Positions 1 to 10,672 of a stretch of 64,000 nucleotides of DNA are shown in pieces. Every line of letters starts with the position of its first letter. The first letter of the stretch is position 1. The notes under the pieces were generated by a model. The model was not told the origin of the DNA. It made no database searches and saw nothing but the letters and a program-made list of their open reading frames with translations. A program made the position numbers and the translations under genes. The stretch is from Phaseolus vulgaris (lineage: Eukaryota > Streptophyta > Magnoliopsida > Fabales > Fabaceae), in NCBI RefSeq assembly GCF_000499845.2, contig NC_023755.2, forward strand, positions 1,753,530 through 1,817,529, written 5' to 3'.

Positions 1-1260
1 ACAAAATAATCGTGTTTGAGTCATTTTGTTATTTTGAATCCATACAAGTTTTGTCATAGTCATATTTCTCCCAAAATGTCATCAATTCTATGTAGTACTT
101 TTTTGATAATTTTGGTTGATTGATTTTCTTTGAGTGCAGTTTTATATTTCTGTTTTTGATCCTTTGGTGCCTTTTTTATTTTTAGTTTTGAGTTCATGCT
201 TTTAGATCCATACAAGTTCTTAAACATCAATTCTATTGTGTCTTTTGAAGTTCTCAATTCTGTTTTTTCATTCCAAATTAGGTTTCCTCTATTTTTCTTG
301 AAAACGTGCTGACTGTTTGGTTTATCAAAATTTTCAAATTAAGTAGTTTGAAGTGTTAAAAAAAGAGTGAAAAAAAAGTACATCAAAAATCAAAATACAA
401 AAAAAAATGATAAATGAAATACGTACAGAGTGTAAAATTCTGACTCTGGAAAAAATGATGATGCGGCAGTGATTTTCGGGAATTTATCACAATTAATTGG
501 TGTATTGTTTGTGTGTGATTCCAGTGCCCAAATTGAGACAACATCTTGAAGTTTCAGTGGTTTAAATTTCAAATTCCAGTTTGCATTATCAAGTTCAAGA
601 TAAATCTTTAAAGTTACGCACAGTTTTTACACAATTCCAGTAGTGTTGTTTTTTGGTTTTCTTCATCCTATTCTAGTGCTTTTCTCTAGGTTCCTTTTGT
701 GTGCTATCTTTTAATTGAGTACCTTATTTTCTTGATTGTCTTTTCATTCCATATTCTTTGAGTTTGTCATATATCTTGTATTCCTTTTGCTATAACCTTT
801 TCTTGATTGTCTTTTATTGCTCCTTAAAGTTTTGTGGTGTTTTGGCTTTGAGAAAGAGTGGGTTGCTTTGACATCTTTCATTTGAGAACTACCCAAACCC
901 CAAGATAATCTTAGTCGAGGAAAGAATTATTTCTTGGAGTGCTTTGAGTGCCTTTTACTTTCCATTACCGCAACGTATTTGTTCTAGTTTTCTAACCTTG
1001 TTTTCTTTAATTGTTTGTTCATTGTGTTTGTTGTTTTCATTTTGGCAATGGCTACCTATTCAAGTGGTGAATCTTCCAAACCACACTCTCCACAAAGAGC
1101 ATTTATTCTTGGTGAATTGAAGGAGGCAAAATGCTCTCTTGCACAAAGAGATGAAGCCATAAAATAATTGGAGGAAAGATTACAAAGACTTGAAGTGACT
1201 CATGATAGGTTCAACCATTCCAACCATGGAAGCCGACATTCTCATAGACTCTAATTTAAT
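1..1260 (+). pseudogene. LTR-retrotransposon leader and broken gag start (gypsy-like)
   Basis: A T-rich, gene-free leader runs to an ATG at 1048. The frame there reads MATYSSGESSKPHSPQRAF, then an E/K/R-rich stretch, a TAA at 1165-1167, and more coiled-coil-like sequence (LEERLQRLEV) to about 1253. A short hydrophilic Met-Ala start followed by a coiled coil resembles the gag N-terminus of plant Ty3/gypsy elements, and the T-rich DNA before it resembles an LTR or leader. Nothing of pol follows, so this would be a truncated relic. The assignment rests on general resemblance only; no LTR ends or primer-binding site were found. Confidence 0.35.
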
Positions 1261-1269
1261 ATTTTTTGA

Positions 1270-1522
1270 AACTTAAAATAACTCTAATTTATGGTAAGAC
1301 TAAAAAGAAAACTAATAAAATTTCACATATGTATTATTAAATATAAAGTAATAATTATATTAAAAATTTAAAGTTAGATCACATATTCCTTACAGAAGTA
1401 GAATAATTTAATTGCATTAATTTAAAAGAATTTTCTTGCCTTTATTTTCTTAATTAATATTTTTTTAAACTTAAAATAACTCTAATTTATGGTAAGACTA
1501 AAAAGAAAACTAAGAAAATTTC
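1270..1522. repeat. Two direct copies of a ~55-bp AT-rich segment, 198 bp apart
   Basis: The segment beginning AACTTAAAATAACTCTAATT occurs at 1270-1324 and again at 1468-1522 with few differences. A partial third copy (GTAAGACTAAAAAAGAAA) starts near 1530. The rest of 1261-2230 is AT-rich upstream DNA of the resistance-type gene with no other recognisable content. Confidence 0.7.
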
Positions 1523-2230
1523 AATAATGTAAGACTAAAAAAGAAATTTATAAGAACTAAAATCAAACAATATCATATCTATAGGAATTTAAAATATAAA
1601 AGATAAAAAAATAAGAGCCAGAAAATAGAATTTATCTTTTCTTCTAGAAAATAAAGTACATCTTGAAGGGGTGATTTTAAAACTATATCTATTAAAAATA
1701 TGATAAAATCAAACATAGTTGTCACCATTAATTCCTTTCCCCTACAGTTCTAACTTTTTTTGACTCATATAAAACAACACAACTAAAAGAAGGAGAATTG
1801 GGTAAAGAAAAAGACTTTTTATTTTATTTTCTTAAAACTGTTATTGAAGACTAAGAAGTAGACATAAATTTTTTTATAGTAGTTAAATTTAACAGAATCA
1901 ATATCCAATGAATCTTACACAGTAGTTTATTTATTTATTTATTTCTGTAATTTGTTTATATAAAAATGAAATTGATTAATTATTTTTATTGGGGAAAGTG
2001 GTTAAAGAAAACCATAATGAAAGGTAAGTGAGTGCTGGAAGGGGAACCTTGGTGGCTTGAGCGTATGAACATTGCTTTAGAACTGATTCCTGAACCTTTC
2101 CTTCATTACAAACTATTCCTTCTCTGCTAAAGATGGCAAGTTTTAGCATGTTAAGCCCACACAATATTTGTCCCTGTTACCATTTTCATACCATCCTTCT
2201 TTCATTTCCATCTTGCAGAGTTACAACAAC

Positions 2231-5017
2231 ATGACAGAGTTTATGGTTGAATCTCTGCTTCACAAATTGAACTCACTCATCCAAAAGGAGTTCGCACCAT
2301 TTCTCAGTTTTCATCAAGACTTGAGGAAGCTTGCCGACTTGTTCACTACTATCAAGCCTTTGGTCGAAGATGCTGAGCATAAACAATTCTCAGACACAAA
2401 TACTAACGTTTGGCTTTGGCTGGTAAAGATAAATATTGTTGCTGACGTGGTGGATTACATGATTGATGAGTGTGCCTATGAAGCATTCCGGTTGGAGTAC
2501 CAAGAGGTCAAAGGTGATCTATCAAACAAGGTACAACGCTCTTGCTTGTCCTCTTTTCATCTCAATCATGTTGTTTTCGGTTACAAAATGGCTAAGAAAA
2601 TGAAAAGGATAAGTAAGAGATTAATAGAAATTGTCCAAGAAAAGAACTTGTTTAATTTGACTGAGACTCGGGTGATTGGGGTGATTGTTAGTAGAGAAAA
2701 TGAAGTCATTGAGGGGCGCCCAACTACCTTTTTCTTCCAGGAACCACTATTAGGAAGACAAAGGGATATAGATAAAGTTTTAAACCATTTGATTAGTGTT
2801 CCTTACCATCTTTATGATTTACGGGTCTATTCAATTGAAGGTGAAGATGGAATTGGAAAAACAGCATTTGCCAAATTCATCTTCCATCATCAAAGCGTAG
2901 TGGACCACTTTGAGTTAAGAATTTGGGTAGGTAGTGTTTGGGATTTTAGTTTGAAGGGAATGATGGAAGCTATCACCAAAGCAGCTATTGGGTGTGAGTG
3001 TGAGGACTTAGATATAGAGATTCTACAAAAAAGACTTCAATATATTCTCCAAAGAAAAAGATATTTGATTGTGTTGGATTTCAAATTGTATCTCGAGCAT
3101 GAGCATAGGCAATCTTTACATGATGACTGGCAGAAGTTGAAATTAGTATTGGCTTGTGGGGAAGTGGGTGCTTCAATTTTGGTCTTCGCTCCTAAATCCT
3201 TTGGATTTGCAGAAATCATGGGAATATGGCCTTTTGTATTATCAGAGTTATCCGACAATGATTGTTGGGCACTGTTTCGACAACAAGTCTTTAAACCAAA
3301 TGAGGAAATACCGTTTGAGCTTGAGGCAATAGGGAAGGAGATATTAAAAACTCTTGGGGGAATGCCTATTGACGTAAAACTACTAGGTGCTCTTTTACAT
3401 TTCAGCAGAGAGGGAAAAGAGTGGCTCAATGTCAAGGAATACGTTGAAAACTTTGAAAGAATAGATCACATGATATTAGGTTACTCTCTAAGAAGTGCCT
3501 TGGTATTAAGTTACTTGAACTTACCAACAAGACTCAAAAAATGTTTTGCTTATTGTGCAATATTTTCCAGTGGTGAAACAATAAGGAAAGCATATTTAAT
3601 TGAACTTTGGATGGCTAATGGATTCCTTTCATCCGATGGAAGGTTAGATGCTGAAGATGTGGGCGATGATGTGTGGAATGAATTATATAGGAGATCATTT
3701 TTTCAGGATATTGAGAGAGATGAATTTGGCAACCTTACGGGTTTCAAGATGCACAATATTGTTTTAGATTTTGCAAGGTTAGTTGCATTTGATGTAAAAT
3801 TCTTAACAGATGGCAATCAACTAGTTTATTCGTCTCATAGGATTCAACCTCCCTCAAATTATAGACAGAAAATTGAATTGAATTCAATTCAATCGCAGAA
3901 AGTAAAATCTGTGAGGGCTTATCTAATATCCAATGAAGGCAGTGATGAACTCTTTCCTAAGATATTGAAATGTCATTCTTTACGGGTGCTTGAGTTTCGA
4001 CTAAGGGGAAAATTGTCACCTTCAATTCGAGATTTAAAACATCTAAGGTACTTGAATCTTTCTAAGAGTGACTTTAAAACTATTCCAGAATTCATGTGTA
4101 AATTGTGGAATTTGCAAATCTTGATATTGGATTACTGTAAACATCTACAAAAGTTGCCCAACAGTTTGACAAACTTAAAATCTCTTGAAAAGTTATCTTT
4201 TAAAGGTTGTCACAAACTATCAAACCTTCCTCCTCATATAGGGAAGTTGACTTCCCTGAGGAGTTTAACCTCATATTTTGTTGACAACGAAAGAGGATTC
4301 CTTTTGGCAGAATTGGGAGGAATGAAGCTGAAGGAAGATCTTGACATAAAGCATCTCGAAAGAGTGAAAAGTGTAGACGATGCCATGGAAGGGAATATGT
4401 CAAGTAAGAGATTGAAGGAGTTGAGGTTGTCATGGGACAAAAATGAAGAGACCAAATTAGGAGACAATGCTGAAAAGATTCTTGAAGTGCTTCAACCTGA
4501 TACCGAACAACTTATGAGTTTGACAGTAATAGGATACCCGGGAGGCAGTTTCCCAAGATGGGTGTTTGCTCATTCTCTGAAGAAATTGCATATTGAAAGA
4601 TGTAGGGAACTTAAAGGTTTGCATAAAGTTTTTGATTCCATGACTGCCCTGCACTCCTTGAGACTATATGATCTTCCAAATTTAGAATCCTTGTCTGATT
4701 GCTTTCAACACCTTCGCTCTCTTCGCCAATTAGCTATTGGTTTTTGTTGCAAGTTGACAGATTTTCCAAACAGCCTAAGAGCCAGCATGCTAGAAAGATT
4801 GGATATTTATGGTTGTTATGACTTAGAGAAACAACTATGTTATTGGTCAACAATACTTCTATCTTGCGAAATTAGAGTGGATGGTTGTCTTATTACAAAA
4901 GGTAAGCTTCTCACTTTCTCTTCTCTTAGCACATGTTATATGAGGTTTATCAAGTTTTGTTGGTCCTTAGAGTTTCTTCCGTTTAAGTATGTTTTTACCA
5001 AATTTAACATCAACTAA
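2231..5017 (+). CDS. CC-NB-LRR (CNL) disease-resistance-like protein with degenerate NB-ARC motifs
   Basis: Family role: intracellular immune receptor in which a coiled-coil domain, an ATP/ADP-switch NB-ARC domain and LRRs sense pathogen effectors. I start at 2231 (MTEFMVESLL), the usual CNL-type N-terminus; 21 in-frame upstream codons from 2168 look untranslated, and TTGCAG just before could close a 5'-UTR intron. Visible in order: Rx-like CC with a VVDYMIDE segment (residues 74-81), P-loop GEDGIGKTA (204-212), kinase-2 VLDF (281-284), RNBS-B-like ASILVFAP, GLPL-like GGMPID (376-381), RNBS-D CFAYCAIF (438-445), MHN in place of MHD (507-509), then irregular LRRs (LRYLNLSKS, LEKLSFKGC). Oddities: LDD has become LDF and the TTR of RNBS-B is absent. 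Unspliced, the frame stops at 5017 (928 aa). A good donor (AAAG|GTAAGC at 4902) and an acceptor at 5130 would instead give about 894 aa ending GSKC. The family call is secure; the 3' end and activity are not. Confidence 0.88.
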   Translation: MTEFMVESLLHKLNSLIQKEFAPFLSFHQDLRKLADLFTTIKPLVEDAEHKQFSDTNTNVWLWLVKINIVADVVDYMIDECAYEAFRLEYQEVKGDLSNKVQRSCLSSFHLNHVVFGYKMAKKMKRISKRLIEIVQEKNLFNLTETRVIGVIVSRENEVIEGRPTTFFFQEPLLGRQRDIDKVLNHLISVPYHLYDLRVYSIEGEDGIGKTAFAKFIFHHQSVVDHFELRIWVGSVWDFSLKGMMEAITKAAIGCECEDLDIEILQKRLQYILQRKRYLIVLDFKLYLEHEHRQSLHDDWQKLKLVLACGEVGASILVFAPKSFGFAEIMGIWPFVLSELSDNDCWALFRQQVFKPNEEIPFELEAIGKEILKTLGGMPIDVKLLGALLHFSREGKEWLNVKEYVENFERIDHMILGYSLRSALVLSYLNLPTRLKKCFAYCAIFSSGETIRKAYLIELWMANGFLSSDGRLDAEDVGDDVWNELYRRSFFQDIERDEFGNLTGFKMHNIVLDFARLVAFDVKFLTDGNQLVYSSHRIQPPSNYRQKIELNSIQSQKVKSVRAYLISNEGSDELFPKILKCHSLRVLEFRLRGKLSPSIRDLKHLRYLNLSKSDFKTIPEFMCKLWNLQILILDYCKHLQKLPNSLTNLKSLEKLSFKGCHKLSNLPPHIGKLTSLRSLTSYFVDNERGFLLAELGGMKLKEDLDIKHLERVKSVDDAMEGNMSSKRLKELRLSWDKNEETKLGDNAEKILEVLQPDTEQLMSLTVIGYPGGSFPRWVFAHSLKKLHIERCRELKGLHKVFDSMTALHSLRLYDLPNLESLSDCFQHLRSLRQLAIGFCCKLTDFPNSLRASMLERLDIYGCYDLEKQLCYWSTILLSCEIRVDGCLITKGKLLTFSSLSTCYMRFIKFCWSLEFLPFKYVFTKFNIN

Positions 5018-5144
5018 ATGTAATAGTCAAAGTAAATAATATAAAATACCCAAGTTGAATAAAAAAAACTAATTTGATAAAGAATAATGTTCAAGAACTA
5101 ATTTGGTTTTTTTTTTTTTTTTTTTTTTAGGAAGTAAATGTTGA

Positions 5145-5964
5145 TCACAACATACCAGAGGAATGGTAATAATCATTTTTATGTGTTATGCCATGAATAA
5201 TTTTGCATTTGATAATTTTTCTTAAACTTTGTAGTTTGATTTAAGAGGCACATGTGAGTGAGTCAATGTAAAAGTTTTTATTCTCTCTGATTAATAAGAA
5301 ATCATCATGACTTTTGAGAAAATTATTGCATTTAATTATCAATCATGAATATTGCAGGTGATGTCAAGTGATTATAAATTTGATTGTCAAATGTAGTGAA
5401 GAAAATGGAGAAGTCAACAATTCCTCAGAAGCAAGTGCAACAAAGATTTCAACTATGAAAAGGACAACCTCAGAACTCCATGAGAGAAGCAAATCCATGA
5501 AGCCAAAACTTGAGATTGTGAAACCCATTTTACATTTATGAATCATGTGCTGAAACTTTAACTTTAATTAAAGAATAATATTAAAGCCGTTTAAGGTGTA
5601 TCATTTAAGTTATGTCACTCTTTGCTCTAAAATTGTAAGATATACACAATTAATAAACAAATGTGAAAATATGTTGTTTCTTTATTTTTTTGGAATTTTA
5701 AACTTATTATTTTGATATTTTTAGCTGCACTTAGAATATTAATTAAGAAATTTGTTATATTATAGAAAAATAATTTATTTTTTAAATAATAATTGAGAAA
5801 CTAATCAATAAAATAGTTATTAAAAAATATCCCATAACATTTTATCATATAATTTTAAAAATATTTCGACTCGTATCTTTACATATCTATTCTCTCACAT
5901 TCTCATACTTTTATTACCTAATCAAAACACATCTAATTAAATTCAAAGTTTGAACGTATATTAA
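5145..5964. other. 3' flank of the CNL gene, probable UTR exon and AT-rich spacer
   Basis: A TATTGCAG acceptor at about 5351-5358 is followed by about 180 bp of more balanced composition, ending in a small frame (KPKLEIVKPI). This may be a 3'-UTR exon of the resistance-type gene. Beyond 5560 the DNA is AT-rich with nothing recognisable. Confidence 0.35.
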
Positions 5965-6362
5965 CACTACAAACAAATCATGAATTAGAAACCAATTTTA
6001 TAAATAAAAAATAATTAGTTGTTATAATGACTGAATTAGAAACCATTTTAAAGACTAAAAAAAAATTTGTTTCTAAATTAGTTTATATTATTGTTAAATG
6101 GTTTCTAAATTAGTATCTAATCAGCAACCAAGGTTTTTGCTACCAAATTTAGAATCTAAATAATTGGTAGTTAAAACATTGGTTGTTAATTATATACTAA
6201 TTTAGAAACCATTTAACAATAATAGAAACTAATTTAGAAACCAATTTTTTTTTAATTTAGTTACTATAGCAACTAATTATTTTTTGTCCCTAAAATTGGT
6301 TTTTATTTCATGTTTATTTTTTGTCTCTAAAATTAATTTCTATTTCATGTTTTCTTCTAATG
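5965..6362. mobile_element. Foldback MITE with CACTA-type ends (copy 1)
   Basis: The left end reads CACTACAAACAAATCATGAA; the right end, read inward, is a degenerate complement ending CTTCTAATG. A 3-bp TAA flanks it on both sides (5962-5964 and 6363-6365), as expected for CACTA (En/Spm) insertion. The whole element is a long imperfect inverted repeat with arms rich in GAAACCAATTT and AATTGGTTTC. It has no coding capacity. The right arm carries a 37-bp tandem duplication (6279-6315 and 6316-6352). Confidence 0.8.
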
Positions 6363-7160
6363 TAAGTTAGCACTATTAAGCTTCCTATTATTTATAAACT
6401 TTCAATGAAATCTTATTTTGAAGTAGACTTTCTAAAATATAAAAAAAAAAATTTAAACAAGTTATTTTAAAATAGATTGAAGGTAATAAAAAATCATTAA
6501 TATAAAAATATACATCTCAAAACTAGATAACACGAGAGTTTGTTAAACTATCTATGGGATTCAAGCCATTTAGTTTGTGAACTATCATAGATTATTTATT
6601 TTTCTAAATATAAACTTTATATTCGTTATACTTATTATTTTGTTAATATTAGACCATTTTTTAGTTTTTATAATTCTCCTGATCTCTTTACAATTACCAC
6701 AATACCATTATTCGATATCAATGTGGAAACACGTCCATAGCTATACCAATGTATATCTAGTTTTAGTTTTTTTTTAATGATACATAATACATAAAAATTA
6801 AATATTTATATTGATTTATTATTTAAAATTATAAAATTAATCCAAAATAAATAAATAAATTTTATTAGTTTTTATACTTTTATGGTAAGTAGTTTATTAT
6901 ATAGAGAGTAAAGTTAGTGAAGTAAAATTAATTGAATTTAAAAGAAAACAATAATAAAAAATACATATAAAAAATAGTTACACAAAACATAAAAAGATAA
7001 AATAGTCATAATTTGTGTACATAAAAAAGTAATTACAAATAAATTTTCCTTTATTATTATTAATAACTAAGATACACATAGAATGTAGTAACAGGTTAAA
7101 TAAATTTTCCTAAATTGGTCCTTCCACTCTTATTTGCTCATTCATGTTTTAATGCATTAA
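6363..7160. other. AT-rich spacer
   Basis: Very AT-rich DNA with a 66-codon chance frame at 6577-6777 that resembles nothing known. No gene, RNA or structured repeat seen. Confidence 0.5.
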
Positions 7161-7509
7161 CACTACAAGAAAATCATGAAATAGAAACCAATTTGTAAAA
7201 ACCAAAATAATTAGTTGCAAATTAGTTTCTATTATTTTTTATTATTGTTAAATAGTTTCTAAATTGGTATTTAATTAGCAAGTAAGATTTTTGCTACCAA
7301 ATTTAGAAACTAAATAATTGGTAGTTAAAACCTTAGTTGCTAATTAGATACCAATTTTGAAACTATTTAACAATAATAGAAAATAATATAAACTAATTTA
7401 GAAACCAATTTTTTTTTAGTTTCTAAAATGGTCTCTATTTTAGTTCCTATTGTAACTAATTATTTTGGTTTCTAAAAATTGGTTTTTATTTCATGATTTT
7501 CTTGTAGTG
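7161..7509. mobile_element. Foldback MITE with CACTA-type ends (copy 2, best preserved)
   Basis: This 349-bp element begins CACTACAAGAAAATCATGAA and ends with its complement (TTCATGATTTTCTTGTAGTG). TAA target duplications flank it at 7158-7160 and 7510-7512. The termini match the CACTACAAGAAAA ends of the En/Spm superfamily. The two arms are complementary over nearly their full length around a centre near 7310-7330, so a transcript would form one long hairpin. Confidence 0.88.
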
Positions 7510-8200
7510 TAAGATGGTGTCTTCATTTTCAACAGTGGTGTCTTCATTTTCAACATTCAGTCTGGTTCTTCATCCACAATACTCTGTCCATCATTTCTTA
7601 TGTTTCTTTTTTTTTGCATTCAATTTGTAATTTTGAAGATGCAACCTGATGCTGATGGATCTCTTGATTGTGCTGCAAAAACCCTCAAATCATTCCCTGT
7701 CTATTGTATTAGGATTGCTCCTCGTGTCATGCTAATATTCTCTTCTGCCTCATGTCACGTTTACTTTGGTTTATTTGTTATGTATTTGAATTAAATGTTT
7801 CATTTAAAGGGTTCAGTAAGTTTTATGAATTTATGGTTGTGATATATGATTGTATTAATTGGTTATGCAGATGACATGGGCTTGGGTTTTAAGTAAGAGT
7901 TTTTATAGTGTCTTAGTGTTATTTTATCTTACTCTATAAATGATAAATACAGGGTCTAAAAAGATATCTATTCTATTTTTTATATTTTATACAAACTAAT
8001 ATAAATTTATTCGATCGAAACTAATCTTAGTTGTTTATGTGTTGGCTTGAGTAGCTCCATCAAAGGTAAGAGGTTCGACCAACTTACCATAGAAGGTGTA
8101 TGGAAGAGATTAAGAAAGAGTTTACTTTAGAGAGACGGGTGAAGGTACATATTATGGAGTTAGCACCACTTTTAATGTTTGGGTTTTGATTCCTTTTACT
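7510..8200. other. Unassigned spacer
   Basis: Contains a chance 64-codon frame (7600-7794) and moderately balanced DNA at 7520-7760 that I could not assign. The stretch at 8040-8200 may belong to the gypsy relic that follows. Confidence 0.35.
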
Positions 8201-8347
8201 GGTTCTGATGACTTGGATATGAGGACAAATTCTTTTCAAGAGAGAGGGTCTGATGAAATAACATACATTGGGCCTTTAACAAGGATTATGGCTAGAATGT
8301 TGGAAGAAAGAAAGAGTTCAGAAGACTCTCCTTTTATGGATAATTAA
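8201..8347 (+). pseudogene. Ty3/gypsy polyprotein C-terminal fragment
   Basis: An open frame of 48 codons ends at TAA (8345-8347) and reads RTNSFQERGSDE followed by IGPLTRIMARMLEE. The RTNxFQExG...GPLTRxxAR arrangement is what I recall from the extreme C-terminus of legume gypsy integrase polyproteins. Only this tail is recognisable. It is immediately followed by LTR-like sequence, as a 3' end should be. Confidence 0.55.
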
Positions 8348-8950
8348 TTTTTTATTATTCGTTAAATTTTCTAGTCTTGTAAATTTGTACACAGTAAGGT
8401 AGGTTTATTTTTCTTGGGCTATGTATTAGGCTCAGTAGAGATAGAAAAGTTACAATGGGTCCTCCTTAAGTCCAATGCAACCCTAAACCGTATAGGGTTA
8501 GGAGTAAGAGTCCAGGGTTAGAAGTTAACATGGAACGTCACTTACAATGTCATGGAAAACATGTGTAGCTAGCCGGACCAAGGCATGGGTAATGTGACCT
8601 TACACATGGCAGCACTTGAATGGAGAGTTTTCTCATCCAATGCCAAAATATCACTTGTCTTCATAAGAATGGAGAGGAATTGCTTCAATTAAAGAATGCC
8701 ACTTGTCAACCTATTTTGGAGAACTATTTCTGAATTATTGGCACCAATTAACCTATAAATAGAGGTGATAGTACAGTTGTAAACTATTTGAAAAAATGAT
8801 ATTCCTGATTTTCTTTTTAACAGTTTGTCCAGGACTGGAAGTTTTGTTGTGATTCAGTGCAAGTTTTTTGTTTTTGTAGTATCTCGCAAGTCTGTTTTTA
8901 TACCTCTGATTCTCGGTTGGTTTGGCTCGCTTCAACTTATTGGTAAAAAC
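8348..8950 (+). mobile_element. Probable 3' LTR of the gypsy relic
   Basis: Non-coding DNA of balanced composition directly downstream of the polyprotein stop, with a clean TATA box (TATAAATAG, 8754-8762) preceded by about 400 bp of promoter-like sequence. This fits the U3-R layout of a plant LTR. The exact TG and CA ends and target duplications were not located. Confidence 0.5.
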
Positions 8951-9120
8951 CCTTTAGCGAAGTTGGAGAAGGTTGTAGGGTGATTCTCTATCTTGTCTTA
9001 TTTTGTGAGAGTTTCTTTGTATTGTTATTTTGGCTACAGAGGGATGTTGTATTTGTGTACTGATGTGGTCATGACTATATATGTTTAATCATGTTTATGA
9101 CATTTTGGTTGTTTTTTTGT

Positions 9121-9243
9121 TAGAGTCAGTTGGAATCCTAGTTGGTAGATGTTATGTAGTTTGGTTTGGATCTTCTTGTATAAGGGTTGCGACACCCTAA
9201 AGTGTCTCGTTTTATTTTATTTATTCTTTATTGATAAAAAAAA
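9121..9243 (+). mobile_element. Retroposon 3' end with A-rich tail (LINE-type), copy a
   Basis: The motif TATAAGGGTTGCGACACCC, then AAGTGTCTCG, a TTTTATTT-rich stretch and TTGATAAAAAAAA is shared with 12130-12211, 20925-21115, 22630-22762 and 24745-24860. Repeated occurrence with a common A-rich end marks a retroposon 3' terminus. I take it as the 3' UTR of an L1-type LINE, but a SINE borrowing that tail is possible. The 5' boundary may extend back to about 8990. Confidence 0.55.
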
Positions 9244-9775
9244 CAATCAACACAATAAGTTTGCTTTACTATAACGATTTTAACCGTCATAAAAAGTGTA
9301 AAGTTGATACATCACCTATAAAACAATCATACAAAATCTATATTATATTATGCTGTTAATTTACTACAAACTTATTTAGATCATTTAAATCGATCAATAA
9401 TAACCTCTTTCTTGATAACTCATTATTATTATATATAAACCATATTATAATTCTTTCTTTTTATTCATTAAATGAGAGTATACATTCTTCTATTTTTTTT
9501 TTCTCTCTTCCATTCAATACTCTTTTATTTATTAAAAAAGAAAACTAAACTAATAATATCTAAGGAAATAAAAAAAAATAAAATTTCTAGTGATATTAAA
9601 CATGGATGACAATACAAACATGAAATAAGCAAGCCTCACAATACCAAAGTTTGGAGTTAACATACAAATTCTACCTTAAGTGGAGGGTATTTTGAACCAA
9701 AGAAATAACTCCTCTAGTGTGATACTTTCTTATGCCTTTGCTTTATTTTTATTTTATTTAGTATATAATTAATGT
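9244..9775. other. AT-rich spacer
   Basis: AT-rich with a short more balanced stretch at 9600-9720. No recognisable content. Confidence 0.4.
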
Positions 9776-10330
9776 ACTGGTAGGCTAAAACCGAGAGGTT
9801 CAAGCTGAGAACTACATAGTAAACAACTAAGAGATGTTAAGTTAAAACCGAGAGGTTTAGACCGAAAGCGAAAAAGACACATAAAAGAATAAAACAAAAT
9901 ATAAATATTATATAAAAATAAGAGTCCAATTAGATAAAAACTTACAAGAGGGGTGCACAAATAATAAAAAAGGTGTAGAAAGAAAGCCCAAAAGTAAGGG
10001 GGAAAGCCCATTAAAGAAACCCTATAAATAGGAGTTCAGAGTAAGAAAAAGGTAAGAATGATTTTATCTTATGAACATAAAACTACTTCTGACTTTGGCA
10101 TCGGAGCGACTTGCAGGTACCCCCCACCTGTCGTGAGGAGAAGCCGAGAGCACCTGCCGTGAGGAAAAGCCGAGAGCACCTGCCGTGAGGAGAAGCCGAG
10201 AGTACCTGTCGTGAAGAGAAACCGAGTGTCCAGCTCAAGATTGAAGGATTTGCATAAAGAACTAATCTTGTTAACCTATTTCGAGTATTCTTGGTCCCGG
10301 TTGTAAGAACAATTAATAAAAGGAAATCGA
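9776..10330 (+). mobile_element. LTR of a Ty3/gypsy (Tat/Ogre-like) element, apparently solo
   Basis: The block contains two AAACCGAGAGGTT motifs (9787 and 9845 region), a TATA box (CCTATAAATAGG, at about 10021-10032) and, downstream, GACTTTGGCATCGGAGCGAC then TTGCAGGTACC. I recall the last pair as typical of the R/U5 part of Tat-lineage LTRs. A 26-bp tandem array lies in the same region. No coding domain flanks it, so it is probably a solo LTR. Ends are approximate. Confidence 0.6.
10125..10228 (+). repeat. Four tandem 26-bp repeats inside the LTR
   Basis: Units at 10125-10150, 10151-10176, 10177-10202 and 10203-10228 all follow CACCTGCCGTGAGGAGAAGC then CGAGAG, with a few substitutions and no gaps. 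Confidence 0.92.
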
Positions 10331-10672
10331 ATGAAATTTGTAAATACATATAAAGATAGATATAAATAAATACATTTTTGTGTGTGTGAAAACAATTAAA
10401 ACTAAATAATTGATTCCTCTTAACTCAAATAGGTAGCTGGCTTTTCCACAGCTGTATCATGTCTGGTTGAAGGAAGCCCTCCATTTTTGAATAAGCAATA
10501 ATACGATTTACAATAAAACCAACGAATAAAGTTTCTTTTGACAACCTAATAATAAAAAACAAACCTTCAACAATATTTGTTAAATAAAATATTATTTTAT
10601 AATAAAGTTTTATTTTTTATGCATGGAAGTGGTATCAATTATTTTTACCCAAAATCAAAATTTTCCTTCTTT

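Noticed and set aside
8055..8085. GAGGTTCGACCAACTT resembling a tRNA T-loop/B box
   Set aside because: No pairing acceptor or anticodon stem could be formed around it.
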